DNA from: an uncultured Prochlorococcus sp.
Lineage (GTDB): Bacteria; Cyanobacteriota; Cyanobacteriia; PCC-6307; Cyanobiaceae
DNA: 50,009 nucleotides
Direction of reading: 5' to 3'
Assembly (NCBI GenBank): GCA_902621675.1
Contig: CACNMX010000008.1
Span: 1-50,009 of the forward strand
Part shown: one piece after another, positions 8,950 through 16,849 of the stretch
How the letters are laid out: the number at the start of each line of letters is the position of its first letter
How positions within the stretch are numbered: the first letter of the stretch is position 1
Notes under the pieces: model-generated
What the model was told of the DNA's origin: nothing
Databases searched by the model: none
What the model saw: the letters and a program-made list of their open reading frames with translations, nothing else
Position numbers and translations under genes: made by a program

Positions 8950-9624
8950 TTATGTTAATTCTCCTTCCAAAATAACTCTTCTTATTGTTGATAATGCAAT
9001 TCCTGTTTGTGATCTGATTGATCGATATGAATATCCCTCATTACGTAATCTGATTACTAGAGATTCCTTTAAAGGACTTATTTTGGGCCTTCCACCCAGA
9101 TTATTTCCAGATAATTTTCTGCGTAATAGTTGTTCTTTTTTTCTTTCACCTAAGCTAATTTCCTCTAAATTATCTAATTCACATAAAATCTTGAAAATTG
9201 AAGAATTTGCTTTAGTTGATTCATTTCCAGCAAAAAAACCAGTCAGAGTTCGCAATTTAATATCCTTATTAATAAGTTTATTTATTGTTCTCAAACATTC
9301 TTTTTTATTTTTAAATGCTCTGTCAAGCTGAGTTATTATTAATTGATCGCCTTTAGATAAGCAATTTATAGCTTTATTGAGTTGGGGTTTGATTTCTTCA
9401 TCTAAACTTATAACTTCAGAGAAAACTAAACTGCACCCCTCTGACTTTAAAACTTTTATTTGCTCTTCTAAATATTCATGTTCACTATTAGAAGCTCTAG
9501 CATAACCTATTGTTTTAGAGTTTTTATTTTTGTCAGTTAGTAAGAGACGTTTTCTTTTAAATTTAAAAGCCAATGTTTTATTACATATATTTTTTACTGT
9601 ATCAATAATTAAATAAAAAAACAC
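8950..9624 (-). CDS. Diverged serine recombinase (resolvase/invertase type)
   Basis: Site-specific DNA recombinase of the small serine family. The catalytic domain (about 36-165) begins TIGYARASNSEHEYLEEQI, with nucleophile Ser45 and Arg43. QLDRAFKN keeps Asp101-Arg102. A GGRPK hinge (177-181) leads to a C-terminal helix-turn-helix (about 183-217, EGYSYRSIRSQTGIALSTIRR), as in Hin-like invertases. By eye, several family arginines are replaced: Lys79 and Lys105 stand where gamma-delta resolvase has Arg45 and Arg71, and Glu155 replaces another. It may be slow, altered or regulatory. The start is GTG with a 35-residue N-terminal extension; a later start is possible. No transposon ends or cargo are seen nearby. 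Confidence 0.85.
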   Translation of the reverse strand: MFFYLIIDTVKNICNKTLAFKFKRKRLLLTDKNKNSKTIGYARASNSEHEYLEEQIKVLKSEGCSLVFSEVISLDEEIKPQLNKAINCLSKGDQLIITQLDRAFKNKKECLRTINKLINKDIKLRTLTGFFAGNESTKANSSIFKILCELDNLEEISLGERKKEQLLRRKLSGNNLGGRPKISPLKESLVIRLRNEGYSYRSIRSQTGIALSTIRRVILEGELT

Positions 9625-9642
9625 TTTTTAGTACAATAAAAT
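9625..9642 (+). repeat. Copy 1 of a TTTTTAGTA-type repeat
   Basis: An 18-base segment matches 9879-9896 at 17 of 18 positions in direct orientation (AGTACAA versus AGTAAAA). Its first 11 bases, TTTTTAGTACA, are also the exact reverse complement of 9698-9708. It abuts the GTG start of the recombinase gene. It could be a binding site for the recombinase or for a regulator. Confidence 0.5.
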
Positions 9643-9686
9643 ATATATAAAGCTTGAACCAAACTTTTTAAAATTGTGATAAGACT

Positions 9687-9712
9687 GTTATTTTTACTGT
9701 ACTAAAAATAAC
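9687..9712. promoter_or_regulatory. Perfect 26-bp interrupted palindrome upstream of the recombinase gene
   Basis: The arm GTTATTTTTA (9687-9696) and its exact reverse complement TAAAAATAAC (9703-9712) flank CTGTAC. It lies 62 bases upstream of the recombinase GTG. The total of 26 bp equals the length of invertase crossover sites such as hix, which is suggestive only. There is no T tract for a terminator and no gene ends here. A recombinase binding site or autoregulatory operator is the leading guess. Confidence 0.5.
9698..9708 (-). repeat. Inverted copy of the TTTTTAGTACA repeat
   Basis: TGTACTAAAAA is the exact reverse complement of 9625-9635 and shares its bases with the 26-bp palindrome. 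Together the two copies bracket a 62-bp segment directly before the recombinase start, the geometry expected of an invertible or looped promoter. Confidence 0.5.
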
Positions 9713-9878
9713 GTTATGAATACTGTTTTATTTTGAGTTGATGAAACAAAAATATATTTTAAGTTGTAACTTGAATTACGATTTTTAATTATCGATGGAA
9801 TAGTTAAATTCATTTATTTTTTTGACTTCAATTGAATAGGCTTCATTTTTCGAGATGATTAATAGTTAATTCAAATTG

Positions 9879-9896
9879 TTTTTAGTAAAATAAAAT
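9879..9896 (+). promoter_or_regulatory. Copy 2 of the TTTTTAGTA repeat, overlapping a possible lipA -10
   Basis: Differs from 9625-9642 at one base. Its last six bases, TAAAAT (9891-9896), lie 22 bases before the lipA start and could serve as a -10 box. It may therefore be either a lipA promoter element or another binding site of the same protein. The rest of the gap 9625-9917 holds no convincing gene; the longest small reading frames are about 15 codons. Confidence 0.4.
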
Positions 9897-9917
9897 TACA
9901 GGCTAGAAACAATTAAT

Positions 9918-10811
9918 TTGACTAATAATCGTAATAGTTTAATTTCAAAACCTGATTGGTTAAGAGTAAAGGCTCCACAAGTTGAGAGAATTGGGCATAC
10001 TGCAAACTTGTTAAATGACTTAAATCTCAACACTGTATGTCAAGAAGCAAGCTGTCCCAATATTGGGGAATGTTTTGCAAGTGGAACTGCCACTTTCCTC
10101 ATAATGGGACCTGGCTGTACTAGAGCATGTCCATATTGCGATATTGATTTTGACAGATCTAAAAGGGAATTAGATCCAACAGAACCATATCGCCTAGCCG
10201 AAGCCGTTTATAGAATGAAGCTTAAACATGTTGTAATTACATCAGTTAATAGAGACGATCTTGAGGATGGTGGCTCATCTCAATTTTTTGAATGTGTTTA
10301 TCAAGTAAGAAAAAAATCTCCTGAAACCACTATTGAGCTTTTAATTCCTGATTTTTGCGGCAACTGGAAAGCGCTTGAAAAGGTTCTTGATTCAAATCCA
10401 AACGTTTTGAACCATAATATCGAGACTGTGTCTTCACTTTATAAAAGAGTGAGACCTCAGGGTAAATATGAGAGAACACTTGAGTTACTTAAAAGAACCA
10501 GAGACTACGCTCCCAAAGTTTATACAAAGTCAGGTTTTATGCTTGGTTTAGGGGAAACAGATGAAGAGGTCTTAAGTCTTCTCAAGGATTTAAAAAATAA
10601 TTTCGTGGATATTGTTACCATTGGCCAATATTTATCTCCTGGCCCTAATCATTTACCTGTTCAAAGATTTGTGAGTCCCTCCAAATTTAATAATTTCAAA
10701 GTTTTCGGGGAAAAAGATTTGAACTTCATGCAAGTAGTTAGTTCTCCTCTAACTCGAAGCAGTTACCATGCTCAAGAGATTCAAAAACTTATGAAAAAGT
10801 ATCCAAGATAG
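9918..10811 (+). CDS. lipA: Lipoyl synthase
   Basis: Radical SAM enzyme that inserts two sulfurs into protein-bound octanoyl groups to make the lipoyl cofactor of pyruvate dehydrogenase and glycine cleavage. The auxiliary-cluster motif [12 protein letters not shown] gives Cys41, Cys46 and Cys52. The radical SAM motif CTRACPYC gives Cys67, Cys71 and Cys74. The C-terminal RSSYHA carries the conserved serine ligand. At 297 residues it is full length. The start is TTG; no in-frame ATG occurs before the conserved region, and no Shine-Dalgarno is apparent. It converges on the YCII gene with a 6-base gap. Confidence 0.97.
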   Translation: MTNNRNSLISKPDWLRVKAPQVERIGHTANLLNDLNLNTVCQEASCPNIGECFASGTATFLIMGPGCTRACPYCDIDFDRSKRELDPTEPYRLAEAVYRMKLKHVVITSVNRDDLEDGGSSQFFECVYQVRKKSPETTIELLIPDFCGNWKALEKVLDSNPNVLNHNIETVSSLYKRVRPQGKYERTLELLKRTRDYAPKVYTKSGFMLGLGETDEEVLSLLKDLKNNFVDIVTIGQYLSPGPNHLPVQRFVSPSKFNNFKVFGEKDLNFMQVVSSPLTRSSYHAQEIQKLMKKYPR

Positions 10812-10817
10812 TCATTT

Positions 10818-11111
10818 TCAATTATTTGTATCTACCCACTCATTTAATTTCCATTCAACCAGATCGTTTTTAATCATCGGATCATTTTTAATAATTTTCA
10901 TTGCATTTTTATAATTATTCATCTCAAGAATGAGTAATCCGCCGTCACCTGGCTTCTTTGACTCATCTACCAAAAAACCACTTTTTATATTAATTCCCTC
11001 TTTCTTTAATCTTTTTATCCAATTAAAATGTTCGTTAATAATTTTTCGTTTTAAATCATTATTAATTAAGTATTCTTTTTTTATAATTTCAGTTTTTACA
11101 AAGAAAGGCAT
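10818..11111 (-). CDS. YCII-domain protein
   Basis: Ninety-seven residues with the YciI-like ferredoxin-fold pattern: an opening MPFFVKTEII strand, the helix HFNWIKRLKKEGI, then SGFLVDESKKPGDGGLLILE and a closing VEWKLNEWVD. Such domains bind small molecules, and a few are hydrolases or dehalogenases, but the role here is unknown. Its ATG (11109-11111) directly touches the gltB stop (11112-11114) on the same strand, so it is very likely translated from the glutamate synthase message. A link to amino-acid metabolism is inferred from that alone. Confidence 0.85.
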   Translation of the reverse strand: MPFFVKTEIIKKEYLINNDLKRKIINEHFNWIKRLKKEGINIKSGFLVDESKKPGDGGLLILEMNNYKNAMKIIKNDPMIKNDLVEWKLNEWVDTNN

Positions 11112-14100
11112 TTACATTTTCTTTATGCCAAGCATCTCTTCTTCGCTTGGTGGAACAATTAATTTGAAATTACTCTTGAAATGTGACCAATTTTCAATTA
11201 TTTGGGCAGCCTTTAAGCTATTTGTTTTTGCTTGATATTCTCTAATAATTTCCAATAAGATATCCTCCTGCTTTAATGTAGTTATTTTATGAATGCTAAC
11301 TATTTCTTTATTAACTTTATTACTTAAATCATTATTCTCATCGATTATAAAAGCTATTCCACCAGTCATCCCCGCACCAATATTCCTTCCTGTGGAACCT
11401 AGAATGACTACTTTCCCACCAGTCATGTATTCACAACAATGATCACCTGCTCCCTCTGTTACTGCTGTAGCACCACTATTTCTTACTGCAAATCTTTCTC
11501 CGGATTTTCCTAATGCAAATAATTTCCCACCTGTTGCTCCATAAAGGCAGGTATTACCCAAGATGACTTGTTCGGAGGAGATTTTATCTATTTTTGGTGG
11601 AATTATTGTGAGTATTCCTCCATTCATTCCTTTACAAACATAATCATTAGCTTCGCCGATTAATTGCACATTCATTCCCTTCAATAAAAAGGCACCAAAG
11701 CTTTGTCCTGCATATCCTTTGAAATTTAAGTTGAGTTCGCCTTTGAAGCCAGTGTTGCCATGTAGTTCTGCGATTTCGCCTGATATTTTCGCACAAACAC
11801 TTCTATCTGTATTTTTTATCTCAATTGCTTTGGTTATTTTTTCGTGATTTTTAATTGAATCTATAAATTCAGTATCAGACAAAAACTCGTCTTCTAATAC
11901 AGAACCATTACTATGAGCATTTTTTGAATGTTTTAACCATGATCTATCAGTTATTGAGTATTCATTATTTACTAAAGAAGAAAGATCGATATTAGAAGTT
12001 TTTGGAAGAACGATATTTCTTGCAGAAAGAAATTCTTGATTACCAATCAGTTCTTCCATATTAGAAACTCCGATACTACTCATTATTTGTCTTACTTCTT
12101 CAGCAATATACAAGAAAAAATTGACAACATTTTCTGGAATACCTTTGAATCTTTTTCTTAATTCTTCTTTTTGAGTGGCAACTCCAACAGGACACTTGTT
12201 TGTATGACAAACCCGAGCCATTATGCATCCTTCAGCAATCATAGCTACAGAACCGAAACCGTATTCTTCAGCACCTAGTAAAGCTGCAATAACTACATCC
12301 CAGCCTGTTTTAAGCCCTCCATCAGTTCTCAAAATTACTCTTTCACGTAAGTTATTCTCTAAGAGAGATTTATGAACCTCAGCAACACCAAGTTCCCATG
12401 GTAAACCTGCATGTTTAATAGAACTTAGGGGAGAAGCACCAGTACCACCGTCATGGCCTGAAATTTGAATTACATCTGCATTGGCTTTACTTACTCCAGC
12501 AGCAATAGTCCCTATACCAATTTCAGAAACAAGTTTAACGCTCACTTTCGCTTTTGGATGAACTTGGTGTAAGTCATGAATAAGTTGAGCTAAATCTTCA
12601 ATTGAATAAATATCATGATGCGGGGGAGGAGATATTAGAGCTACTCCAGGTTTACTATTTCTGAGTTTTGCGATGTAAGAATCAACTTTTGGGCCAGGCA
12701 ATTGTCCCCCTTCTCCAGGTTTTGCACCTTGAGCCATTTTAATTTCGAGTTGTTTACCACTTCTTAAATATTCAGGTGTAACTCCAAATCTACCTGATGC
12801 TATCTGTTTAATAGCTGAACATGCGGTGTCTCCATTTTCTAGACCTTTAATAAATGGCAACGTCGCTGATTGAGTATTCTCATCGATATCATTTAAAACA
12901 TTAAAACGAGCTGGATCTTCTCCCCCTTCTCCACTATTACTTTTTCCACCAATTCTATTCATTGCAACTGCTAATACTTCATGCGCTTCTCTTGATAAAG
13001 CACCCAAACTCATTCCTCCAGTACAGAACCTTTTGCAAATTGATTCAACACTTTCAACTTCCTCTAATGGAATGCTTTTTCTTTTTGAATTAATTGTGAG
13101 TAAATCTCTTAGGGATGTTGTCGGTCTATTACTTATGAGTTTTTTGTAAGTTTCAAAATGATCGTATCCTGGTCCTTGCTTTACGGCTGAATGAAGAACT
13201 TTGGACATCTCCGGATTATTGGAATGATATTCTCCATTATTTCTAAATTGTACAAATCCTAAAAATTCTAATTTCTTTAAATCGATCTCTGGATAGGCTT
13301 TCGTATGTATTGAAAGTGTTTCATTAGTTAATTCTTTTAATGTTATGCCGGCGATACGACTTGTTGTACCATCAAAAGCAATTTTTATTAAGTCAGATCC
13401 AAGGCCTACAGCTTCAAAAATTTGTGCTCCATGGTAACTTGACAAAAGTGAGATGCCTATTTTTGAAAGAATTTTTCTTAAACCGTCTTCTAGAGCTTTT
13501 TTAATATTTTCTTGAACATCAGTTATTAATAATGGATTTATTTTTTTGCTATCAATAAGTTTTTGTATTTTTGGATGTTTTAACCAGTGTCTACCTGCTT
13601 CGAAGGTCAACCAAGGGCAAACCGCGCTTGCACCATAACCAATCAAACAAGCCAAGTGATGTGTGCTCCAACATTGACCAGTTTCAATAATTAGAGAAGC
13701 TTTTAGTCTGATTTCTTTTTTGAGAAGATAATGATGAATTGCCCCTACAGCAAGTAAAGGAGGAATAAAAGTCTTTTTAGGATTAATTCCCTTATCAGAA
13801 ATAATAATTAAAGAACAACCTTCTTTTATAGAGAGCTCACTCTGTTTACAGATTGCTTTTAATTGGTTCTCTAAGCCTTGAACACCTTCTTCAATATCAA
13901 ACAAACTTGAAATTGTTTGTGATTTAATTTTTGATTTTTTAATGGAGGTGAGTTCTTCTTCATTGAGAATTGGGCTTTGTAAATGAACAAAAGGTTTAGG
14001 ATCTTTTATCTCAAATGGTGTACATCTTTCTCCAAGATGCATCTCTAAACTCATGACCAGTTTTTCTCTCAGAGGGTCAATAGGAGGATTTGTAACTTGC

Positions 14101-15686
14101 GCGAATCTTTGCTTGAAATAGTCATATAAAATATGTGGCTTTGAGGAAAGCACTGCTAATGGGATATCGTCGCCCATGCAATAGGTGGGCTCTTTAGCTA
14201 ATGAAGCCATTGAATCCAAAATAAGATCATTATCTTCTGCTGAAAAACCGTACGCAGTTTGTTGTTGTAACAACTCAAGGTCTTTTAGTTTGCAGTCTTT
14301 AAACCATTCACTTTTCTCAATTTTTATAGTTCTATTACTTAGGAGGGTTTTATAATCATGCCTTTGAGCTGCTTCAGTTTTTACCTCCCAATTTCTGAGG
14401 ATTCTGTTTTGATGAAAATCAACCGCCAACATTTGTCCCGGCCCTAATCGACCTTTTTCTATAACTCTTTCTTCTTCAAGATCTACAACTCCTGTTTCAG
14501 AACCCATAATTACAAAACCATCATTTGTTATTGAGTATCTTGCTGGTCTTAGACCATTTCTATCGAGTGTTGCTCCTACAAAATTTCCATCTGCAAATAC
14601 AATTAGAGCAGGACCATCCCAAGCTTCTTGTAGGCTCGCAGAATATTCATAAAATGATTTAATGTCTTCTCTTTTTTCAAGTTCTGGTTGATCTCTAAAT
14701 GCCTCTGGAACAAGTTTTAATAATGAGTCAGTAATAGGCTGACCTGAACGAATATTGATTTCAAGAGTTGCATCAAGATTTGATGAATCACTTTTATTTA
14801 TATCTACGATTGGCTTAATTTCTTTAGATAACTCGCCCCAAAAATCATCTATGTGTGTTTCTGAGGCTTTAGCCCAGTTTATGTTGCCTAAGAGAGTGTT
14901 GATTTCCCCGTTATGACCTAAGAATCTCATCGGTTGAGCTAGTGGCCATTTTGGAAGTGTATTAGTACTAAACCTTCTATGGTAAACAGAAAATGAAACT
15001 TTAAAATTCTCTTTTTTTAGATCTTGATAAAACTCAGATAATATTTCAGACCTAACCATACCTTTGTATACAACTGTTTGAGAACTAAGTGAGGCAAAAT
15101 AAAATTCACAATCCCCAACATCGTTTTTAAAGGTATCTCTTATTTTTTTTTCAATTCTTTTTCTTAATTGGAATAAAAGCCTTTCAATATTCTGATTATC
15201 TTTTGTATCTATATATAAAATCCACTGACAAATGTATGGGACATTCGCTTTGGCTAAAGGACCTAAAATTTCATTATTTACGGGAACTTTTCTCCAAGAT
15301 GTTTCTTTGACTCTTAATTTTTCTGCTTCCTCTTCACATATTGATTTACATTTTTCAATCTTTTCTTTTTTATTAGGCATAAAAACCATGCCTAAACCTC
15401 TATTCAATTCTTTAGTATTTTTTAAATTCATCTCTTCTTCTAGATATCCCCATGGAATTGAACATAAAATGCCCGCTCCATCTCCTGAGTCGCTATCTCC
15501 TCCACAACCTCCTCTATGCTCCATGCAGTTGAGGCCTTTCAAGGATTGTTTTAGGATCCAGTTGCTTTCTATCCCTTTGATATTTGCTATAAAACCTACT
15601 CCGCACGCATCTTTCTCACCGATTATTCCATTTGGGGAATAACTATCTTGATATGGCTCAACGATTCTTTTGATACTCTCTGCCAT
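11112..15686 (-). CDS. gltB: Ferredoxin-dependent glutamate synthase (Fd-GOGAT)
   Basis: Converts glutamine and 2-oxoglutarate to two glutamates using reduced ferredoxin, the main ammonium-assimilation step with glutamine synthetase. At 1524 residues it is full length. Order: a class II amidotransferase domain whose mature N-terminal nucleophile is Cys28 (in KDACGVGF) after removal of a short propeptide; a central domain; the FMN/synthase domain with GEGGQLPGPKVDSYIAKLR; the [3Fe-4S] ligands Cys1154, Cys1160 and Cys1165 (CIMARVCHTNKC); and a C-terminal glycine-rich beta-helix. In cyanobacteria it is also called glsF. It is divergent from rpsL over a 195-base AT-rich gap in which I found no perfect NtcA box. 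Confidence 0.98.
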   Translation of the reverse strand: MAESIKRIVEPYQDSYSPNGIIGEKDACGVGFIANIKGIESNWILKQSLKGLNCMEHRGGCGGDSDSGDGAGILCSIPWGYLEEEMNLKNTKELNRGLGMVFMPNKKEKIEKCKSICEEEAEKLRVKETSWRKVPVNNEILGPLAKANVPYICQWILYIDTKDNQNIERLLFQLRKRIEKKIRDTFKNDVGDCEFYFASLSSQTVVYKGMVRSEILSEFYQDLKKENFKVSFSVYHRRFSTNTLPKWPLAQPMRFLGHNGEINTLLGNINWAKASETHIDDFWGELSKEIKPIVDINKSDSSNLDATLEINIRSGQPITDSLLKLVPEAFRDQPELEKREDIKSFYEYSASLQEAWDGPALIVFADGNFVGATLDRNGLRPARYSITNDGFVIMGSETGVVDLEEERVIEKGRLGPGQMLAVDFHQNRILRNWEVKTEAAQRHDYKTLLSNRTIKIEKSEWFKDCKLKDLELLQQQTAYGFSAEDNDLILDSMASLAKEPTYCMGDDIPLAVLSSKPHILYDYFKQRFAQVTNPPIDPLREKLVMSLEMHLGERCTPFEIKDPKPFVHLQSPILNEEELTSIKKSKIKSQTISSLFDIEEGVQGLENQLKAICKQSELSIKEGCSLIIISDKGINPKKTFIPPLLAVGAIHHYLLKKEIRLKASLIIETGQCWSTHHLACLIGYGASAVCPWLTFEAGRHWLKHPKIQKLIDSKKINPLLITDVQENIKKALEDGLRKILSKIGISLLSSYHGAQIFEAVGLGSDLIKIAFDGTTSRIAGITLKELTNETLSIHTKAYPEIDLKKLEFLGFVQFRNNGEYHSNNPEMSKVLHSAVKQGPGYDHFETYKKLISNRPTTSLRDLLTINSKRKSIPLEEVESVESICKRFCTGGMSLGALSREAHEVLAVAMNRIGGKSNSGEGGEDPARFNVLNDIDENTQSATLPFIKGLENGDTACSAIKQIASGRFGVTPEYLRSGKQLEIKMAQGAKPGEGGQLPGPKVDSYIAKLRNSKPGVALISPPPHHDIYSIEDLAQLIHDLHQVHPKAKVSVKLVSEIGIGTIAAGVSKANADVIQISGHDGGTGASPLSSIKHAGLPWELGVAEVHKSLLENNLRERVILRTDGGLKTGWDVVIAALLGAEEYGFGSVAMIAEGCIMARVCHTNKCPVGVATQKEELRKRFKGIPENVVNFFLYIAEEVRQIMSSIGVSNMEELIGNQEFLSARNIVLPKTSNIDLSSLVNNEYSITDRSWLKHSKNAHSNGSVLEDEFLSDTEFIDSIKNHEKITKAIEIKNTDRSVCAKISGEIAELHGNTGFKGELNLNFKGYAGQSFGAFLLKGMNVQLIGEANDYVCKGMNGGILTIIPPKIDKISSEQVILGNTCLYGATGGKLFALGKSGERFAVRNSGATAVTEGAGDHCCEYMTGGKVVILGSTGRNIGAGMTGGIAFIIDENNDLSNKVNKEIVSIHKITTLKQEDILLEIIREYQAKTNSLKAAQIIENWSHFKSNFKLIVPPSEEEMLGIKKM

Positions 15687-15842
15687 AGATTATTTAATTC
15701 TATTTAGTAATTTATGTATTTCTATTATAAAAATAAATTTGAAAATAAATCTAAAGATAATGAATATTTACCAAAAAATTTTAATTTTATAAATTTTGAA
15801 AAAATTATCATAAAAAACTTTTAGTTGGTGCTCATAAAAGGT

Positions 15843-15851
15843 TATGATAAT
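15843..15851 (+). promoter_or_regulatory. Possible -10 element of the str operon
   Basis: TATGATAAT lies 31 bases before the rpsL start and would place transcription near 15857, giving a leader of roughly 25 bases. No good -35 is seen at 17-18 bases upstream, which is common in this group. The same GTTATGATA core precedes rpsT at 39157-39165. Confidence 0.4.
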
Positions 15852-15881
15852 GAAATGTTTATTTTTTTTAAAATATAATAT

Positions 15882-16256
15882 ATGCCTACCATCTCACAAC
15901 TAATAGGCTCAGAGAGAAAACGTCTGACAAGGAAAACAAAGTCTCCTGCATTAAAAGCTTGCCCTGAAAGAAGAGGAGTCTGTACGAGAGTTTATACATC
16001 AACACCAAAAAAACCTAATTCAGCCCTAAGAAAAGTTGCAAGGGTAAGATTAACTTCTGGTTTCGAAGTAACGGCTTACATACCAGGAATTGGACATAAC
16101 TTGCAAGAACACTCTGTAGTTCTTCTTAGGGGTGGAAGAGTTAAGGATTTGCCAGGAGTTAGATATCATATAATAAGAGGAACTTTAGATACGGCTGGAG
16201 TCAAAGATAGACGTCAATCCAGATCTAAGTATGGAGCAAAAGCTCCAAAAGATTAA
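15882..16256 (+). CDS. rpsL: 30S ribosomal protein S12
   Basis: Small-subunit protein at the decoding centre; it controls accuracy and is the classic streptomycin target. The 124 residues include the conserved [17 protein letters not shown] (Lys43, Lys44 and Asn46 at the decoding site) and [12 protein letters not shown] with Asp89, the usual beta-methylthiolation site. It is the first gene of the str operon; rpsG follows after 25 bases. No changes of the kind linked to streptomycin resistance are seen at Lys43. Confidence 0.99.
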   Translation: MPTISQLIGSERKRLTRKTKSPALKACPERRGVCTRVYTSTPKKPNSALRKVARVRLTSGFEVTAYIPGIGHNLQEHSVVLLRGGRVKDLPGVRYHIIRGTLDTAGVKDRRQSRSKYGAKAPKD

Positions 16257-16281
16257 TTTGTAAACATCACTTTTTAAAAAC

Positions 16282-16752
16282 ATGTCACGTCGTAATGCAG
16301 CAGTAAAAAGACCAGTTCTTCCAGATCCACAATTTAATAGTCGTCTTGCTTCAATGATGATTTCTCGATTAATGAAACATGGTAAAAAATCTACAGCTCA
16401 AAGAATATTGTCTGATGCTTTTTCTTTAATAAGCGAGAGGACAGGTGGGAATGCAGTGGAATTATTTGAAACAGCTGTAAAAAATGCTACTCCCCTTGTC
16501 GAGGTACGAGCTAGAAGAGTTGGTGGTGCAACATATCAAGTTCCTATGGAAGTTCGCCAAGAGAGGGGTACAGCTATGGCATTGAGATGGCTTGTTACTT
16601 TCTCACGTGCAAGAAATGGTAAAAGTATGTCCCAAAAACTTGCTGGCGAGTTGATGGATGCAGCAAATGAAACTGGTAGTGCAGTAAAAAAAAGGGAAGA
16701 CACTCATAAAATGGCTGAAGCTAATAAAGCTTTTGCCCATTACAGATATTAA
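16282..16752 (+). CDS. rpsG: 30S ribosomal protein S7
   Basis: Nucleates assembly of the 30S head by binding the 3' domain of 16S rRNA and lies at the exit-site tRNA. The 156-residue length is standard. Conserved stretches include [21 protein letters not shown] and [20 protein letters not shown]. Second gene of the str operon. In other bacteria S7 represses its own operon by binding the rpsL-rpsG spacer; here that spacer is only 25 bases, leaving little room for the known fold. Confidence 0.99.
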   Translation: MSRRNAAVKRPVLPDPQFNSRLASMMISRLMKHGKKSTAQRILSDAFSLISERTGGNAVELFETAVKNATPLVEVRARRVGGATYQVPMEVRQERGTAMALRWLVTFSRARNGKSMSQKLAGELMDAANETGSAVKKREDTHKMAEANKAFAHYRY

Positions 16753-16849
16753 TTTCATCAAAAAGGTACTTAAGTAGTTTATTATTATTAAAGTTTGCTT
16801 TTAGGGTGAACTATACTTATCAAAAATTATTTTATTTGGAGCTTTAAAA

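Noticed and set aside
8736..9917. Transposon or IS element around the serine recombinase
   Set aside because: No transposase, terminal inverted repeats enclosing the genes, or target duplications were seen; flanking genes are intact.
15232..15642. Plus-strand open frame opposite gltB (136 codons)
   Set aside because: Antisense to the conserved amidotransferase domain; the translation is low-complexity without family features.
15687..15881. NtcA binding site upstream of gltB
   Set aside because: I looked for GTA-N8-TAC in the gap and saw no perfect match; only poor variants occur.
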